A DNA stretch of 37,057 nt from Hyphomicrobiales bacterium (GCA_028280515.1 JANQLP010000191.1:1-37057); one strand, 5' to 3'; counted from the stretch's first letter, positions 9,605-16,427 are shown. Notes: generated by a model not told the origin, from the letters alone. Made by a program: numbers and translations.

Positions 9605-9641
9605 TCAGATTTCCCGGTCGGTGTGGCGGAAGAGAAATGAG

Positions 9642-9676
9642 AAAGGCCCGGCAACCAAGACGGTTGCCGGGCCTTT
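9642..9676. terminator. strong bidirectional intrinsic terminator
   Basis: A perfect 15-bp stem (arms 9642-9656 and 9662-9676) with a 5-base loop. The arms begin with AAA and end with TTT, and the run of T extends on the plus strand. It sits between the convergent lipoprotein and DUF1127 genes, so it can end transcription from both sides. Confidence 0.93.
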
Positions 9677-9699
9677 TGCATTCGATTTGCGCTTGAGCT

Positions 9700-9951
9700 T
9701 TAGTGCTGCGCGGCCAGTCCGCCGCCGCCAACGCCACGCTTGTGGGCGTTTTCGCTACGGCGATTGTGGGCTTCCGCCGCATCGTTGATGCGGGCTTCGT
9801 CGCGCAGTTTCAAAGCCAGCCCGTCGATCTCGTCGCGCCGCAGGCCGATGTCCTGGAGGGTCCGGTCATCGAGCTCGTGCAATTGTCTCCGGGTGACTCG
9901 GTAGCCGAGTTCACGACGCAGATAACTCAAGATTGAACTGACGATTGCCAT
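9700..9951 (-). CDS. DUF1127 domain protein
   Basis: An 83-residue protein with an N-terminal DUF1127 (YjiS-like) segment. The pattern RRQLHELDDRTLQDIGLRRDEI (about residues 21-42) has the characteristic arginine-rich LxxLDDxxLxDIGL core. The C-terminal part is basic and glycine-rich. Small DUF1127 proteins are abundant in alphaproteobacteria, and some are known to bind RNA, but this member's role is unknown. It is transcribed toward the strong terminator at 9642. Confidence 0.88.
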   Translation of the reverse strand: MAIVSSILSYLRRELGYRVTRRQLHELDDRTLQDIGLRRDEIDGLALKLRDEARINDAAEAHNRRSENAHKRGVGGGGLAAQH

Positions 9952-10099
9952 TGTTCTTATCCTTCGATTTCAGCAGCCGCAGAGGCTCTTCCCGCGACTC
10001 ATGCCTTGCTCTCCTACGTAGTGCTTCGCACGTGCAACCACCAGATGCTGCAATGCACAACAGGGTTGTTCCAGATGCATGGCTGGTAAACGGTTTGGC

Positions 10100-10139
10100 C
10101 ACAATTGCGCTGGAATCGCGCATCGGGCGCACAATTGCG
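10100..10139. repeat. two direct copies of CACAATTGCG
   Basis: The 10-mer CACAATTGCG occurs at 10100-10109 and again at 10130-10139, exactly 30 bases apart, inside the 290-base divergent region between the DUF1127 and Rid-family genes. The core CAATTG is itself palindromic. The phasing suggests a possible operator, but no regulator is known. Confidence 0.35.
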
Positions 10140-10242
10140 TCATATCGACTTTCGTATGACGGCATCCTCCACTATTGTGCGCTCGGTTTGCCGCGAAGCC
10201 GGCATAAAGACACAACCAACATCCAACACGGGGGATGCGCAG

Positions 10243-10590
10243 ATGAGCGTCGTACGTCACGAGTCACATGGAATTCTGTCCAAGGTCGTTGAAGGGGGTG
10301 GACTGGTCTTCACCGCCGGCGTGACGCCCGACAATCGCGATCAGGATGTGACGGGGCAGACGCGGGATGTCCTTGCGGAGATCGACCGCGCGCTGGCGCT
10401 GGCAGGCACGGACAAATCGAAGATTCTCTCGGCGACGATCTGGGTGCCGGAAATCCGTCTGCGGGACGGCGTGAACGTGGCATGGAACGAGTGGACCGGC
10501 GGCGAGAACCTGCCCGCGCGCGCCTGTGTCGAAGCCAGGCTCGCGTCTCCTGAAATCCTCGTCGAGATCGCGGTCGTTGCCGTGAAGTGA
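10243..10590 (+). CDS. RidA/YjgF-family protein
   Basis: A 115-residue protein of the Rid family, whose best-studied members hydrolyse reactive enamine/imine intermediates made by PLP enzymes. The typical opening (VEGGGLVFTAGVTPDN), the middle DVLAEIDRALALAGTDKSKI and the ending RACVEARLASPEILVEIAVVAV are visible. The Arg in the ARL segment and Glu in VEI correspond to conserved active-site positions, although the segment is one residue different from canonical RidA, so this may belong to another Rid subgroup. ATG at 10243 is chosen because GGGGG precedes it; the open frame extends upstream without homology-like content. Confidence 0.88.
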   Translation: MSVVRHESHGILSKVVEGGGLVFTAGVTPDNRDQDVTGQTRDVLAEIDRALALAGTDKSKILSATIWVPEIRLRDGVNVAWNEWTGGENLPARACVEARLASPEILVEIAVVAVK

Positions 10591-10609
10591 GGGTTTGCCT
10601 GCGTGACGT

Positions 10610-10972
10610 CTACTGCTGGATGATGATCTGGTTCTCGTCGCAGGTGTCACACATGCACTTGTACAGGCAGAGTGAGAATTTGTCCTCACACTGGTCCTGG
10701 ATCGATGCCGCGTCGGCATCGGGGTTTTGTTCGGAAAGCCGTGTGAAGCAACCCTTGTCGATGTGCACCTGACAGTAGGTCATGCAGGCCTCGTTCGGCT
10801 TGTCCCACAACCCGGCGGGCTGCGCCTGGCCGGGGATCGGTGAATAGGGCAGTTTGCCGATCGCCGGACCGCCAATTTGGGCGTTCGCTCCGCCGATCAG
10901 CGCCGCAATTGCAAACGCCGCGCCCATGATGCATGTCCGTGCCAAGCGCGGCAGCTTCGCCGTCCCCGCCAT
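10610..10972 (-). CDS. small exported cysteine-rich protein, unknown
   Basis: A 120-residue protein of no family I recognise. The start at 10972 is well supported by AAGGAGG five bases upstream. Residues about 12-32 form a hydrophobic signal sequence ending near GGANAQ. The mature part has eight cysteines, including a CMTYCQVHIDKGC cluster and a C-terminal CLYKCMCDTC cluster, which suggests disulfides in the periplasm or a bound metal. The gene diverges from a region containing a candidate small RNA and ends 19 bases from the convergent Rid-family gene. Confidence 0.78.
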   Translation of the reverse strand: MAGTAKLPRLARTCIMGAAFAIAALIGGANAQIGGPAIGKLPYSPIPGQAQPAGLWDKPNEACMTYCQVHIDKGCFTRLSEQNPDADAASIQDQCEDKFSLCLYKCMCDTCDENQIIIQQ

Positions 10973-11099
10973 GTGAGCCTCCTTCACAATCACACATCGG
11001 CCAACGCCGGCAATATGCCTGCGATTGCCGCACGATGGCAAATCTTTGTGCCTCTGTTGGCACCCGGCATCCCTTGCACCCATGGCGCGGTTTTTTCAA

Positions 11100-11275
11100 C
11101 AACGCATTGAACCTTTTTCGCAACCGGTGCGTCCAACGTGTGTCAGTGACCGTCCAGCGAGTTTTGAACTCGAACTTAGTCCCTGGACGAGCGCGCGAGC
11201 CGTCCTCCATCCCGGCGACACGCGTTCGTCATGCCAAGCCGCCGGTGCGTCTCCCCCCGCGCACCGGCGGTTTTC
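11100..11275 (+). ncRNA. candidate small RNA with orphan intrinsic terminator
   Basis: The 400-base stretch 10973-11372 has no convincing gene on the plus strand, yet a strong plus-strand terminator lies at 11239-11274. Upstream of it is a nested fold: CGTCCAG (11151-11157) pairs with CTGGACG (11183-11189), enclosing a 6-bp hairpin CGAGTT-TTG-AACTCG (11158-11172). The terminator loop is C-rich (TCTCCCCCCG), a feature seen in some alphaproteobacterial small RNAs that target ribosome binding sites. The 5' end and promoter cannot be placed from sequence, so the start is approximate. Confidence 0.42.
11239..11274 (+). terminator. intrinsic terminator without an upstream gene
   Basis: Arms CCGCCGGTGCG (11239-11249) and CGCACCGGCGG (11260-11270) form a perfect 11-bp stem followed by TTTT. 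There is no T-run in the other direction, so it acts on plus-strand transcripts. The next plus-strand gene starts 98 bases later, and no coding gene ends just before it. Confidence 0.85.
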
Positions 11276-11372
11276 CTTTGTCCGCCCGCCGCCATCAAGT
11301 TGTTCTGTATGGCACGCAATGGCAGAATACCGGCAATTGGACGGCAGGTTGCTCGCAGGGGGTGTGAGAGGA

Positions 11373-11972
11373 ATGAGTGGGAAACGACAGCCGGCGCAGC
11401 CGGCGGAACCCGGGGGGCAGGGCAAGCCGACGGGACAGGCCGTCGACCCGCAGACGCGGGTGGTCGGCGTGTCGCGCCGCATCTGGGTGGCCCTCGTTCT
11501 TCTGGGCGCGCTTCTCGTGTACACGGGCTTTGGCATGTTCATGGCGCGCGGCGAGCTCGATGAATGGCGCGCCAGCGCCAAGGAAGCCGAGCTGAAGCTG
11601 GAGGCCGCCATCGCCGCGCAGACGCAAGCGCAGGCGGACAAGGAACAGGTGATCAAGGAACTGGCTGAACAGGGCAAGCGGCTTGCGGAGTTTTCGCGTG
11701 GCGAAGAGCAGGCGAAGTCGGGTGCCGAGGAGGCCACCAAACGCGTCGCTGAGCTCGAAGCACAGCTCGCCAAGGTGCAGAAGCAGGCGCGCTCGGCCCG
11801 CAGGGCGCAGGGACAGGTCAGGAAGCTGAAAGAGGAAGTCCTCGCTCTGCAGACGGCGCTCGACGGCACGCGCGCGGAGCTTGAGGCCACGCAGGTGGAA
11901 CTTGAAAAGGCGCGCGCTGCCGCGGAGCCTTACAGCACCAACCCTCAAGTGCCCGGCGCGCCGCCGCAATAG
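11373..11972 (+). CDS. single-pass membrane protein with long coiled coil, unknown
   Basis: A 199-residue protein. The first 36 residues are polar and rich in Pro, Gly and Gln; one membrane helix follows at about 37-57; residues 61-185 are an almost uninterrupted charged, Ala/Glu/Lys/Gln-rich heptad region typical of a coiled coil; the tail is Pro-rich. The ATG at 11373 follows GAGAGGA. I recognise no family. Low-complexity coiled coils resemble many unrelated proteins, so similarity alone would say little. It may act as a spacer or scaffold at the membrane. Confidence 0.75.
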   Translation: MSGKRQPAQPAEPGGQGKPTGQAVDPQTRVVGVSRRIWVALVLLGALLVYTGFGMFMARGELDEWRASAKEAELKLEAAIAAQTQAQADKEQVIKELAEQGKRLAEFSRGEEQAKSGAEEATKRVAELEAQLAKVQKQARSARRAQGQVRKLKEEVLALQTALDGTRAELEATQVELEKARAAAEPYSTNPQVPGAPPQ

Positions 11973-12157
11973 GGATCGAAACCTTCGGGACTGGCAGGGC
12001 GGGGAGCGGTTGTCCGCCTGAGTTGATGCCGCGCGGCGTCGAAGGGATAATAGCGAACTGCGAATCGCTTCATTTCGCCGGGACGTCGTCGCCCGTGTTG
12101 GGACTGAGGTGTCCCGGATATGTTCCGTTCGCCAAGCGGCTCGCAGCGGAGCACACC

Positions 12158-12586
12158 ATGTTGTACGAGTTGCTCTACTCCAGCATCGCGGCCGCCACGT
12201 TCGACGAGGGCGGCTTGGAGGACCTGCTCGTCCAGGCGCGGGCCCGCAACAGGCAATGCAACGTCACCGGCGTGCTGTTCTTCAACGGCCGCAAGTTCCT
12301 GCAGCTTCTCGAGGGCCCCAAGCAACAGGTGGACGAGCTTTTTGCCGTCATCAGGGACGATGCGCGGCATTCCGACGTGACCGTGTTTCATACCGGCGAG
12401 ATTGCCGAGCGCGCCTTCGAGGGCTGGGCCATGGCCTATGAAACGCTCGGAACCGAGACGTCGATCGGAAGCTGGCAGGATGAGCTCACGATGTCCGCGC
12501 GTGAGGACGGCGGGCATCTCTCGAATATCGGATATCGGCTGCTGCGCCTGATGCGGGACGAACCTTTCCAGGCAGCGGCGGGGTGA
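12158..12586 (+). CDS. BLUF-domain blue-light sensor
   Basis: A 142-residue protein made of a BLUF (FAD-binding blue-light) domain plus a short C-terminal helix region. The key flavin residues are all present: Y7, N31, Q49 in FLQLLEG, W90 and M92 in GWAM. Their spacings (24, 18, 41 and 2) equal those I recall for Y21, N45, Q63, W104 and M106 of AppA, which strongly supports a working photosensor. No output domain is fused, so it must signal through a partner. The start ATG is the one just before the first beta strand. The gene is convergent with a cyclase-like DUF3095 gene that ends 15 bases away. Confidence 0.93.
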   Translation: MLYELLYSSIAAATFDEGGLEDLLVQARARNRQCNVTGVLFFNGRKFLQLLEGPKQQVDELFAVIRDDARHSDVTVFHTGEIAERAFEGWAMAYETLGTETSIGSWQDELTMSAREDGGHLSNIGYRLLRLMRDEPFQAAAG

Positions 12587-12601
12587 ACGCTCCCAAAGCC
12601 T

Positions 12602-13831
12602 TCAACTTTTCGTCTGCCTGTCCGCCAGTTCTTTGAGCTGCGCCTTGAGTTGGACCGCCGCGGCGGTGAACCCGCCGTCTGACCCGTCGACGAAATGCAC
12701 GTGCTCGCCCTTTGTCAGCGAGAACACAAGGCAGGTCATCAGCGCGTGTTCGGAGCGGTGCACGCCGAAGGCGATCTTGCCCCGATCGTGCAGGTCGCCG
12801 AAGAAGGATTCGATGGCCGCCGCCGTCTCCACCGGACAGTCGAGGATCATGCGCAGCGTGTCGTCGAAGCGGCGGAAGTCGGAGTTGGCGCGCAGCTCCT
12901 TGCGGTAGACCGGTGCGTTGTAGTCGCCCGCGGATTTATCGAAGCGCTCAAGAAAGAACTGCACCAGGCTGGTGCCGTAGATCCACATCCATTTGCGGAC
13001 GCGCTGGCTGGTGCCGGCGAACAGCCTGGCCTCGCTTCTGAGACCGGATGGCGGCCACTGGAACACCATGTTGGCGGCGCTGACCGGGCTCGCGGTCCCC
13101 GGATCGTCGCCGAAGATCTCGGCTACCCCCTCGATCACCTCGCGGTAGATGGCGATGTTCTCGGCGCCGGATTGTCCGGTGGCGTGGACCAGCATGCTCA
13201 TCATGGTGCCGCGGCAGGACTTGAGCGGTTCCCAGCGGCACGACAGCCCTTCGAGGTCCGGCGGTGCGTCGTCCTGGGACCAGGGGACCGTATAGCGTTC
13301 CGCGCCGTCCGGCCCTTTGACCAGATCGTCGACAAGCTGCACGCCGCCACCGGTGAACATGGCCATCGCGTTTCCCGGGCTCAGCTCGAACTTCGCCACC
13401 AGCACATCGGCCCCGGCGCGCCGCACGTTGGCGACCGGCACAATCCCTGCGCGCAGATCGAGACCGAACCGGTCGCGCGAGAGCCTGCGTGCCGCGCCGA
13501 GCACCGGCGTGATGCCGGGAACCGCCGACGCCGGCACGGCCAGGGTCGCGCCGTCGCCACCGAACACGTAGGGCACACTGGTGCCGGGCAGTGCATTGAG
13601 CACAGCGGTGATGCACGCCGCGCCCATCAGATTCACGTCCTTGTAACGCCCTTCGCTGATGGCCTTGGTGGAGCCGGTGATGTCGGCCATCACCATGTGC
13701 CAGTCATCGGGCAGGGGGCGGTAGAGCGAGAGGTCGGTGACGCGCGCGAACTCGGTGAACCCGGCAAGCGTCCTGTAGAAATCGTCCTGGGTTTCAGGCA
13801 TCCGGACCGCGCCCGCTCCGTCATCCGACAT
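12602..13831 (-). CDS. DUF3095 protein with class III cyclase-like N-terminus
   Basis: A 409-residue soluble protein of the DUF3095 family. The N-terminal part contains ADITGST at residues 49-55 and FGGDG at 90-94, a pairing reminiscent of the metal-binding and turn motifs of class III nucleotide cyclases and GGDEF domains. The second half has the family's WMWIYGTSLVQFF segment, and the region after it has a C-containing repression-like tail. ATG at 13831 was chosen; a TTG lies upstream at 13855 and another ATG downstream at 13801. Catalysis has not, to my knowledge, been shown for the family, so cyclase activity is only a suggestion. Confidence 0.85.
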   Translation of the reverse strand: MSDDGAGAVRMPETQDDFYRTLAGFTEFARVTDLSLYRPLPDDWHMVMADITGSTKAISEGRYKDVNLMGAACITAVLNALPGTSVPYVFGGDGATLAVPASAVPGITPVLGAARRLSRDRFGLDLRAGIVPVANVRRAGADVLVAKFELSPGNAMAMFTGGGVQLVDDLVKGPDGAERYTVPWSQDDAPPDLEGLSCRWEPLKSCRGTMMSMLVHATGQSGAENIAIYREVIEGVAEIFGDDPGTASPVSAANMVFQWPPSGLRSEARLFAGTSQRVRKWMWIYGTSLVQFFLERFDKSAGDYNAPVYRKELRANSDFRRFDDTLRMILDCPVETAAAIESFFGDLHDRGKIAFGVHRSEHALMTCLVFSLTKGEHVHFVDGSDGGFTAAAVQLKAQLKELADRQTKS

Positions 13832-13942
13832 GTGATCTGATCGAACTGGTACCAACGAACATCACGTCGCGTACGCGATTGCAAGCACGGCGTGTGCGCT
13901 CGATGGCCGGCAAGCGGTTCTTGCTTTCGACGATGTGACTGG

Positions 13943-14030
13943 ACTCCTGCCTTCGCAGGAGTTTCGGAGTGTGTTGTGTCAGGAGATGCTTGCCCCAAAA
14001 ATGCGAAACCCCGGCGCAGGCGGGGGTCCA
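13943..14030. repeat. composite palindromic repeat, copy 1
   Basis: A left hairpin (ACTCCTGC-CTTC-GCAGGAGT, 13943-13962) is joined by a roughly 45-base linker containing TCAGGAGATGCTTGCC to a right hairpin (CCCC..GCAGG..GGGG, 14009-14026) ending in TCCA. The same left-linker-right arrangement recurs between 15.9 and 16.3 kb. It lies in the 283-base gap upstream of the DUF3095 gene. Confidence 0.8.
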
Positions 14031-14114
14031 TGCACACATACACGCGCTGCCCGGATCGGGGCCGGGCCGTTGCATCACAAACCGAGGAGTGGCGCGTGCC
14101 GCGCCGGGAGGCCT

Positions 14115-14342
14115 TTACTTGTGGAACTTCTCGTCGTGCAGCTTCTTGTCGCTGCACCAGGCCTGTGCCTTCTTGTTCTTGCACAGCCCCAGGAGCCAGG
14201 CGGTCGGGCTGAACTTGCACATCGACGCGTAGGATTTCAGTTCCTTCTTGCATTGCTGGGCGGAGTGGGCCTGCGCACCCGAAATGCCGCCAATGAGTGC
14301 CGCCAGATACGCAGCCGCGAAGATCGCCCCGAACTTTTTCAT
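14115..14342 (-). CDS. small exported cysteine-containing protein, unknown
   Basis: A 75-residue protein starting with a Sec signal peptide (MKKFGAIFAAAYLAALIGG, cleavage likely after AQA near residue 24). The mature part, about 50 residues, is Lys-rich with four cysteines spaced in two pairs and ends DEKFHK. ATG at 14342 is preceded by a purine-rich AGGGGGG about 8 bases upstream. No family was recognised. It is flanked on both sides by palindromic repeats, and its coding sequence resembles its GC-rich neighbours. Confidence 0.72.
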   Translation of the reverse strand: MKKFGAIFAAAYLAALIGGISGAQAHSAQQCKKELKSYASMCKFSPTAWLLGLCKNKKAQAWCSDKKLHDEKFHK

Positions 14343-14490
14343 GGATTTGCCCCCCTGCAACGCCGGCAGCCCCGCGCCGGCCGATGATTGATCCGGTGCC
14401 TTCAGTCTAGGAACGATTCACGCGGGCGCGCAAGCGGGGAAGATGAGAGTCGCCTATGATTGTGGGTAAGCGCGCGCAACCGCCACTCTC

Positions 14491-14562
14491 GTCATTCCGG
14501 ACAAGGCGCAGCCGGGGCGGCCGATACTTCATTCCGGTTGCCCTGCGCCGCGATCCGGAATC
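14491..14562. repeat. long interrupted inverted repeat
   Basis: ATTCCGGA (14494-14501) pairs with TCCGGAAT (14554-14561), and inside it GGCGCA (14505-14510) pairs with TGCGCC (14544-14549). This nested hairpin resembles the short palindromic elements scattered between genes of many alphaproteobacteria. It occupies part of the 370-base stretch 14343-14714, which otherwise shows no gene. Confidence 0.6.
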
Positions 14563-14594
14563 CAGTTGTGGGGTGCTGTGCGTTTGGCGCACTG

Positions 14595-14642
14595 GTTCCG
14601 GATTCTTGCTGAAGCCTGCCCCCACGCAGGCGGGGCCGGAAC
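14595..14642. repeat. nested hairpin repeat
   Basis: GTTCCGG (14595-14601) pairs with CCGGAAC (14636-14642), enclosing a GCCTGC-CCCCAC-GCAGGC hairpin (14614-14631). The inner part shares the GCAGGCGGGG core of the other repeats in this region. Confidence 0.6.
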
Positions 14643-14714
14643 GACGGGGAGAAAAGACAACGCATTCGCGGCTACAATGGACGGTCTACACCGTGGAAAA
14701 CTGTCGGGGGAACC

Positions 14715-15161
14715 ATGCTTGGCGGGCAACTGCTTCTCGGGACGGCGATGATCGCCATCACCGTCGTGCTGCATATCGGGGGGATACTGGGCACCGTTGC
14801 CTGGTTGCGCAGGCACCCCAAAGTCCGGGCGGGCCGCCACTGCTATGTCTGGGCCATCCGGATGTTCGTCGCCTCGGTTCTCGGCGTGTTCGTCCTGCAC
14901 ACGGTGGAGATCTGGCTTTGGGCCGGGCTTTACATGATGCTCGGCGAGTTCGACGATATCGGCCGCGCGCTCTATTTCTCCACTGTCACGTTCACCACCC
15001 TCGGCTATGGCGATATCACCCTCGGCCCGCGCTGGCAGGTGCTGAGCGGGTTGGAGGCGGCCAACGGCATCATCCTGTTCGGCGTCAGCACGGCGTTCAT
15101 CTTCGCGGTGCTGAAATATCTGTTCGAGGCGGCCGGCATCGTCGGCCGGATCGGGGAGTAG
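14715..15161 (+). CDS. small potassium-channel-like membrane protein
   Basis: A 148-residue inner-membrane protein with hydrophobic helices at about 11-30, 47-70 and 113-133. Between the last two lies a pore loop with the K+ selectivity filter TTLGYGD at residues 94-100. It is thus an Ion_trans_2-type channel with one extra N-terminal helix and almost no cytosolic domain: no RCK/TrkA-N or cyclic-nucleotide domain is attached. The ATG follows GGGGGAACC. Selectivity for K+ follows from the GYGD filter; gating is unknown. It is convergent with the HIT-family gene, 11 bases apart. Confidence 0.9.
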   Translation: MLGGQLLLGTAMIAITVVLHIGGILGTVAWLRRHPKVRAGRHCYVWAIRMFVASVLGVFVLHTVEIWLWAGLYMMLGEFDDIGRALYFSTVTFTTLGYGDITLGPRWQVLSGLEAANGIILFGVSTAFIFAVLKYLFEAAGIVGRIGE

Positions 15162-15172
15162 GCGGGCGAGGC

Positions 15173-15604
15173 TCACACTGTCCGTTCGACCTGGTCCTTC
15201 AGCCACGCCGCGAAGGCTTCCAGTGCCTCGGCCTGAAGCGGCGAGGGCGGCTCGGGGATCGGCGGCGCGCCCCATTGCGCGTCGGGGAAGGCCGTGCCGT
15301 TCCATTCCGGCGCCGCGCTGTAGCGGGGATAGGCGTGCACATGGAGCTGCGCCCACACATTGCCGAACTGGCCGTAGTTGAACCGGTCCGGCGCGAACAG
15401 TTCGGTGAGCACCCGCTCATACAGCGCCATCTCGAAATGCAGGTTCTGCCACTCGGTGGACGAACAGTCGACCAGCGAGCCTTCGGTCTCACGCCGGGCG
15501 ATGAAGACCATGTGTCCGAGATGGGCCTGATTGTCGAACACCCTCCACGCCCATTGCGATGTTTCGCGGATGATCAGCGGATCGTCTCGGGAGTAAGCGG
15601 CCAT
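15173..15604 (-). CDS. HIT-family protein with variant histidine triad
   Basis: A 143-residue soluble protein of the HIT (histidine triad) superfamily of nucleotide hydrolases and transferases. The motif region FGNVWAQLHVHAYPR (80-94) matches the usual GN-xxx-HxHxH-xxPR arrangement, but the first triad His is Gln (Q86). The nucleophile-position H88 and the third H90 are kept. An Ap4A-hydrolase-like or adenylyl-hydrolase role is possible but unproven. The upstream side opens into the repeat-rich gap at 15605-16427. Confidence 0.82.
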   Translation of the reverse strand: MAAYSRDDPLIIRETSQWAWRVFDNQAHLGHMVFIARRETEGSLVDCSSTEWQNLHFEMALYERVLTELFAPDRFNYGQFGNVWAQLHVHAYPRYSAAPEWNGTAFPDAQWGAPPIPEPPSPLQAEALEAFAAWLKDQVERTV

Positions 15605-15784
15605 GGAAAACGTTCTATCAGGGAAACATGTGAGCCGTCACGACACTAGATTGCGCGTATTCTCCTTCTTCTTGCGAAACACATGTATTTGCACGCAATA
15701 CTCGCCATTTGCGAGGCGCGCACACGTCAGTCTCGCGTAATACGTGTGATTTCACACAGTACATGCGGTTTCTGTAATGGACTC

Positions 15785-15810
15785 GTCATTCCCGCCTTCG
15801 CGGGAATGAC
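15785..15810. repeat. palindromic repeat unit (GTCATTCCCGC type)
   Basis: A perfect 11-bp inverted repeat GTCATTCCCGC / GCGGGAATGAC with loop CTTC. It is the simple hairpin form of the repeat family in this region. Confidence 0.85.
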
Positions 15811-15853
15811 GATTAAGCTCCGGTTTGTGTTGAGGAATAAGGACACGAATGCC

Positions 15854-15879
15854 GTTACTCCCACCTGCGCGGGAATGAC
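15854..15879. repeat. palindromic repeat unit, imperfect
   Basis: Starts GTTACTCCCAC and ends GCGGGAATGAC; the same unit as at 15785 with two substitutions in the left arm. Confidence 0.8.
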
Positions 15880-15936
15880 GATGCAAAGGAGGTTGCTGAC
15901 TGTATAGAGCGGCGGGTTCTTTTGAATGTCTGGCCT

Positions 15937-16072
15937 GGATTCCTGCCTGCGCAGGAATTTCGCTGGTGGTCCCCACAGATGTCACAAACCGCTCGCGCAG
16001 GAATTTCAGAGTGTATTGTTTCAGGAGATGCTTGCCCAAAAAACGCGAAACCCCCGCGCAGGCGGGGGTCCA
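15937..16072. repeat. composite palindromic repeat, copy 2, with internal duplication
   Basis: Left hairpin GGATTCCTGC..GCAGGAATTTC (15937-15961), a second half-arm GCGCAGGAATTTC at 15995-16007, the linker with TCAGGAGATGCTTGCC, and the right hairpin CCCCCGCGCAGGCGGGGG (16051-16068) followed by TCCA. Relative to copy 1, 46 bases are inserted between two identical 13-base half-arms. Confidence 0.8.
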
Positions 16073-16116
16073 TAGGGCACCGCACTCGGGCAGCGCCTTT
16101 CGTTTGTCAGCAACAT

Positions 16117-16203
16117 GGATTCCTGCCTTCGCAGGAATTTCAGAGAGAGTTGTCGCAGGCGGTGTTTCTCGAAAAGCCTCGAAACCCCCGCGCAGGCGGG
16201 GGG
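16117..16203. repeat. composite palindromic repeat, copy 3
   Basis: Left hairpin GGATTCCTGCCTTCGCAGG plus AATTTC (16117-16141), a diverged linker, and right hairpin CCCCCGCGCAGGCGGGGGG (16185-16203). Same order and spacing as copies 1 and 2. Confidence 0.8.
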
Positions 16204-16229
16204 TGCGGTACTCTCTTGGATCACATTTG

Positions 16230-16254
16230 TCATTCCCGCGTAGGCGGGAATCCA
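16230..16254. repeat. palindromic repeat unit (TCATTCCCGC type)
   Basis: TCATTCCCGC and GCGGGAATCCA around a short loop; same family as the unit at 15785. Confidence 0.75.
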
Positions 16255-16307
16255 TGATCCTGCCCATGCGTCTGTCTCAGCGGCGAAATCGAGTTCCGCC
16301 CGCAATC

Positions 16308-16350
16308 ACCTTGCCCAACAACGCGAAACCCCCGCGCAGGCGGGGGTCCA
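16308..16350. repeat. composite repeat, right half only (copy 4)
   Basis: Begins within the linker (CTTGCCCAACAACGCGAAA) and carries the right hairpin CCCCCGCGCAGGCGGGGG (16329-16346) plus TCCA. The left hairpin is absent. Confidence 0.75.
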
Positions 16351-16427
16351 TTGCGGGTTCAAAAAGACCAGTGCCCCGGCGCGTGGGCGGCCGGGGCGTG
16401 GCGGAACTCCAGCGTGTCCTCAGGCGC

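Larger units (their letters stand above)
15605..16427. other. 823-base gene-free stretch filled with palindromic repeats
   Basis: Open frames cross this region only because the repeats lack stops; they translate into the familiar repeat peptides (for example GMDPRLRGG and IPAFAGMT), not into a protein family. At least eight hairpin units are present between 15785 and 16346 (listed separately). The first 170 bases, 15605-15784, show no repeat or gene, only AT-richer DNA. Confidence 0.75.

Noticed and set aside
12695-13840. A 381-codon open frame on the plus strand
   Set aside because: It is the antisense shadow of the DUF3095 gene, which has family motifs; the plus frame has shadow-type composition (His-, Arg- and Val-rich) and no recognisable domain.
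14456-15649. A 397-codon open frame on the plus strand
   Set aside because: It crosses repeats, the K+-channel gene in another frame and the HIT gene antisense; the Arg/His-rich product has no domain.
15785-16350. CRISPR-like repeat spacing
   Set aside because: Repeats are hairpins of different types with irregular distances, no constant spacers and no cas genes nearby.
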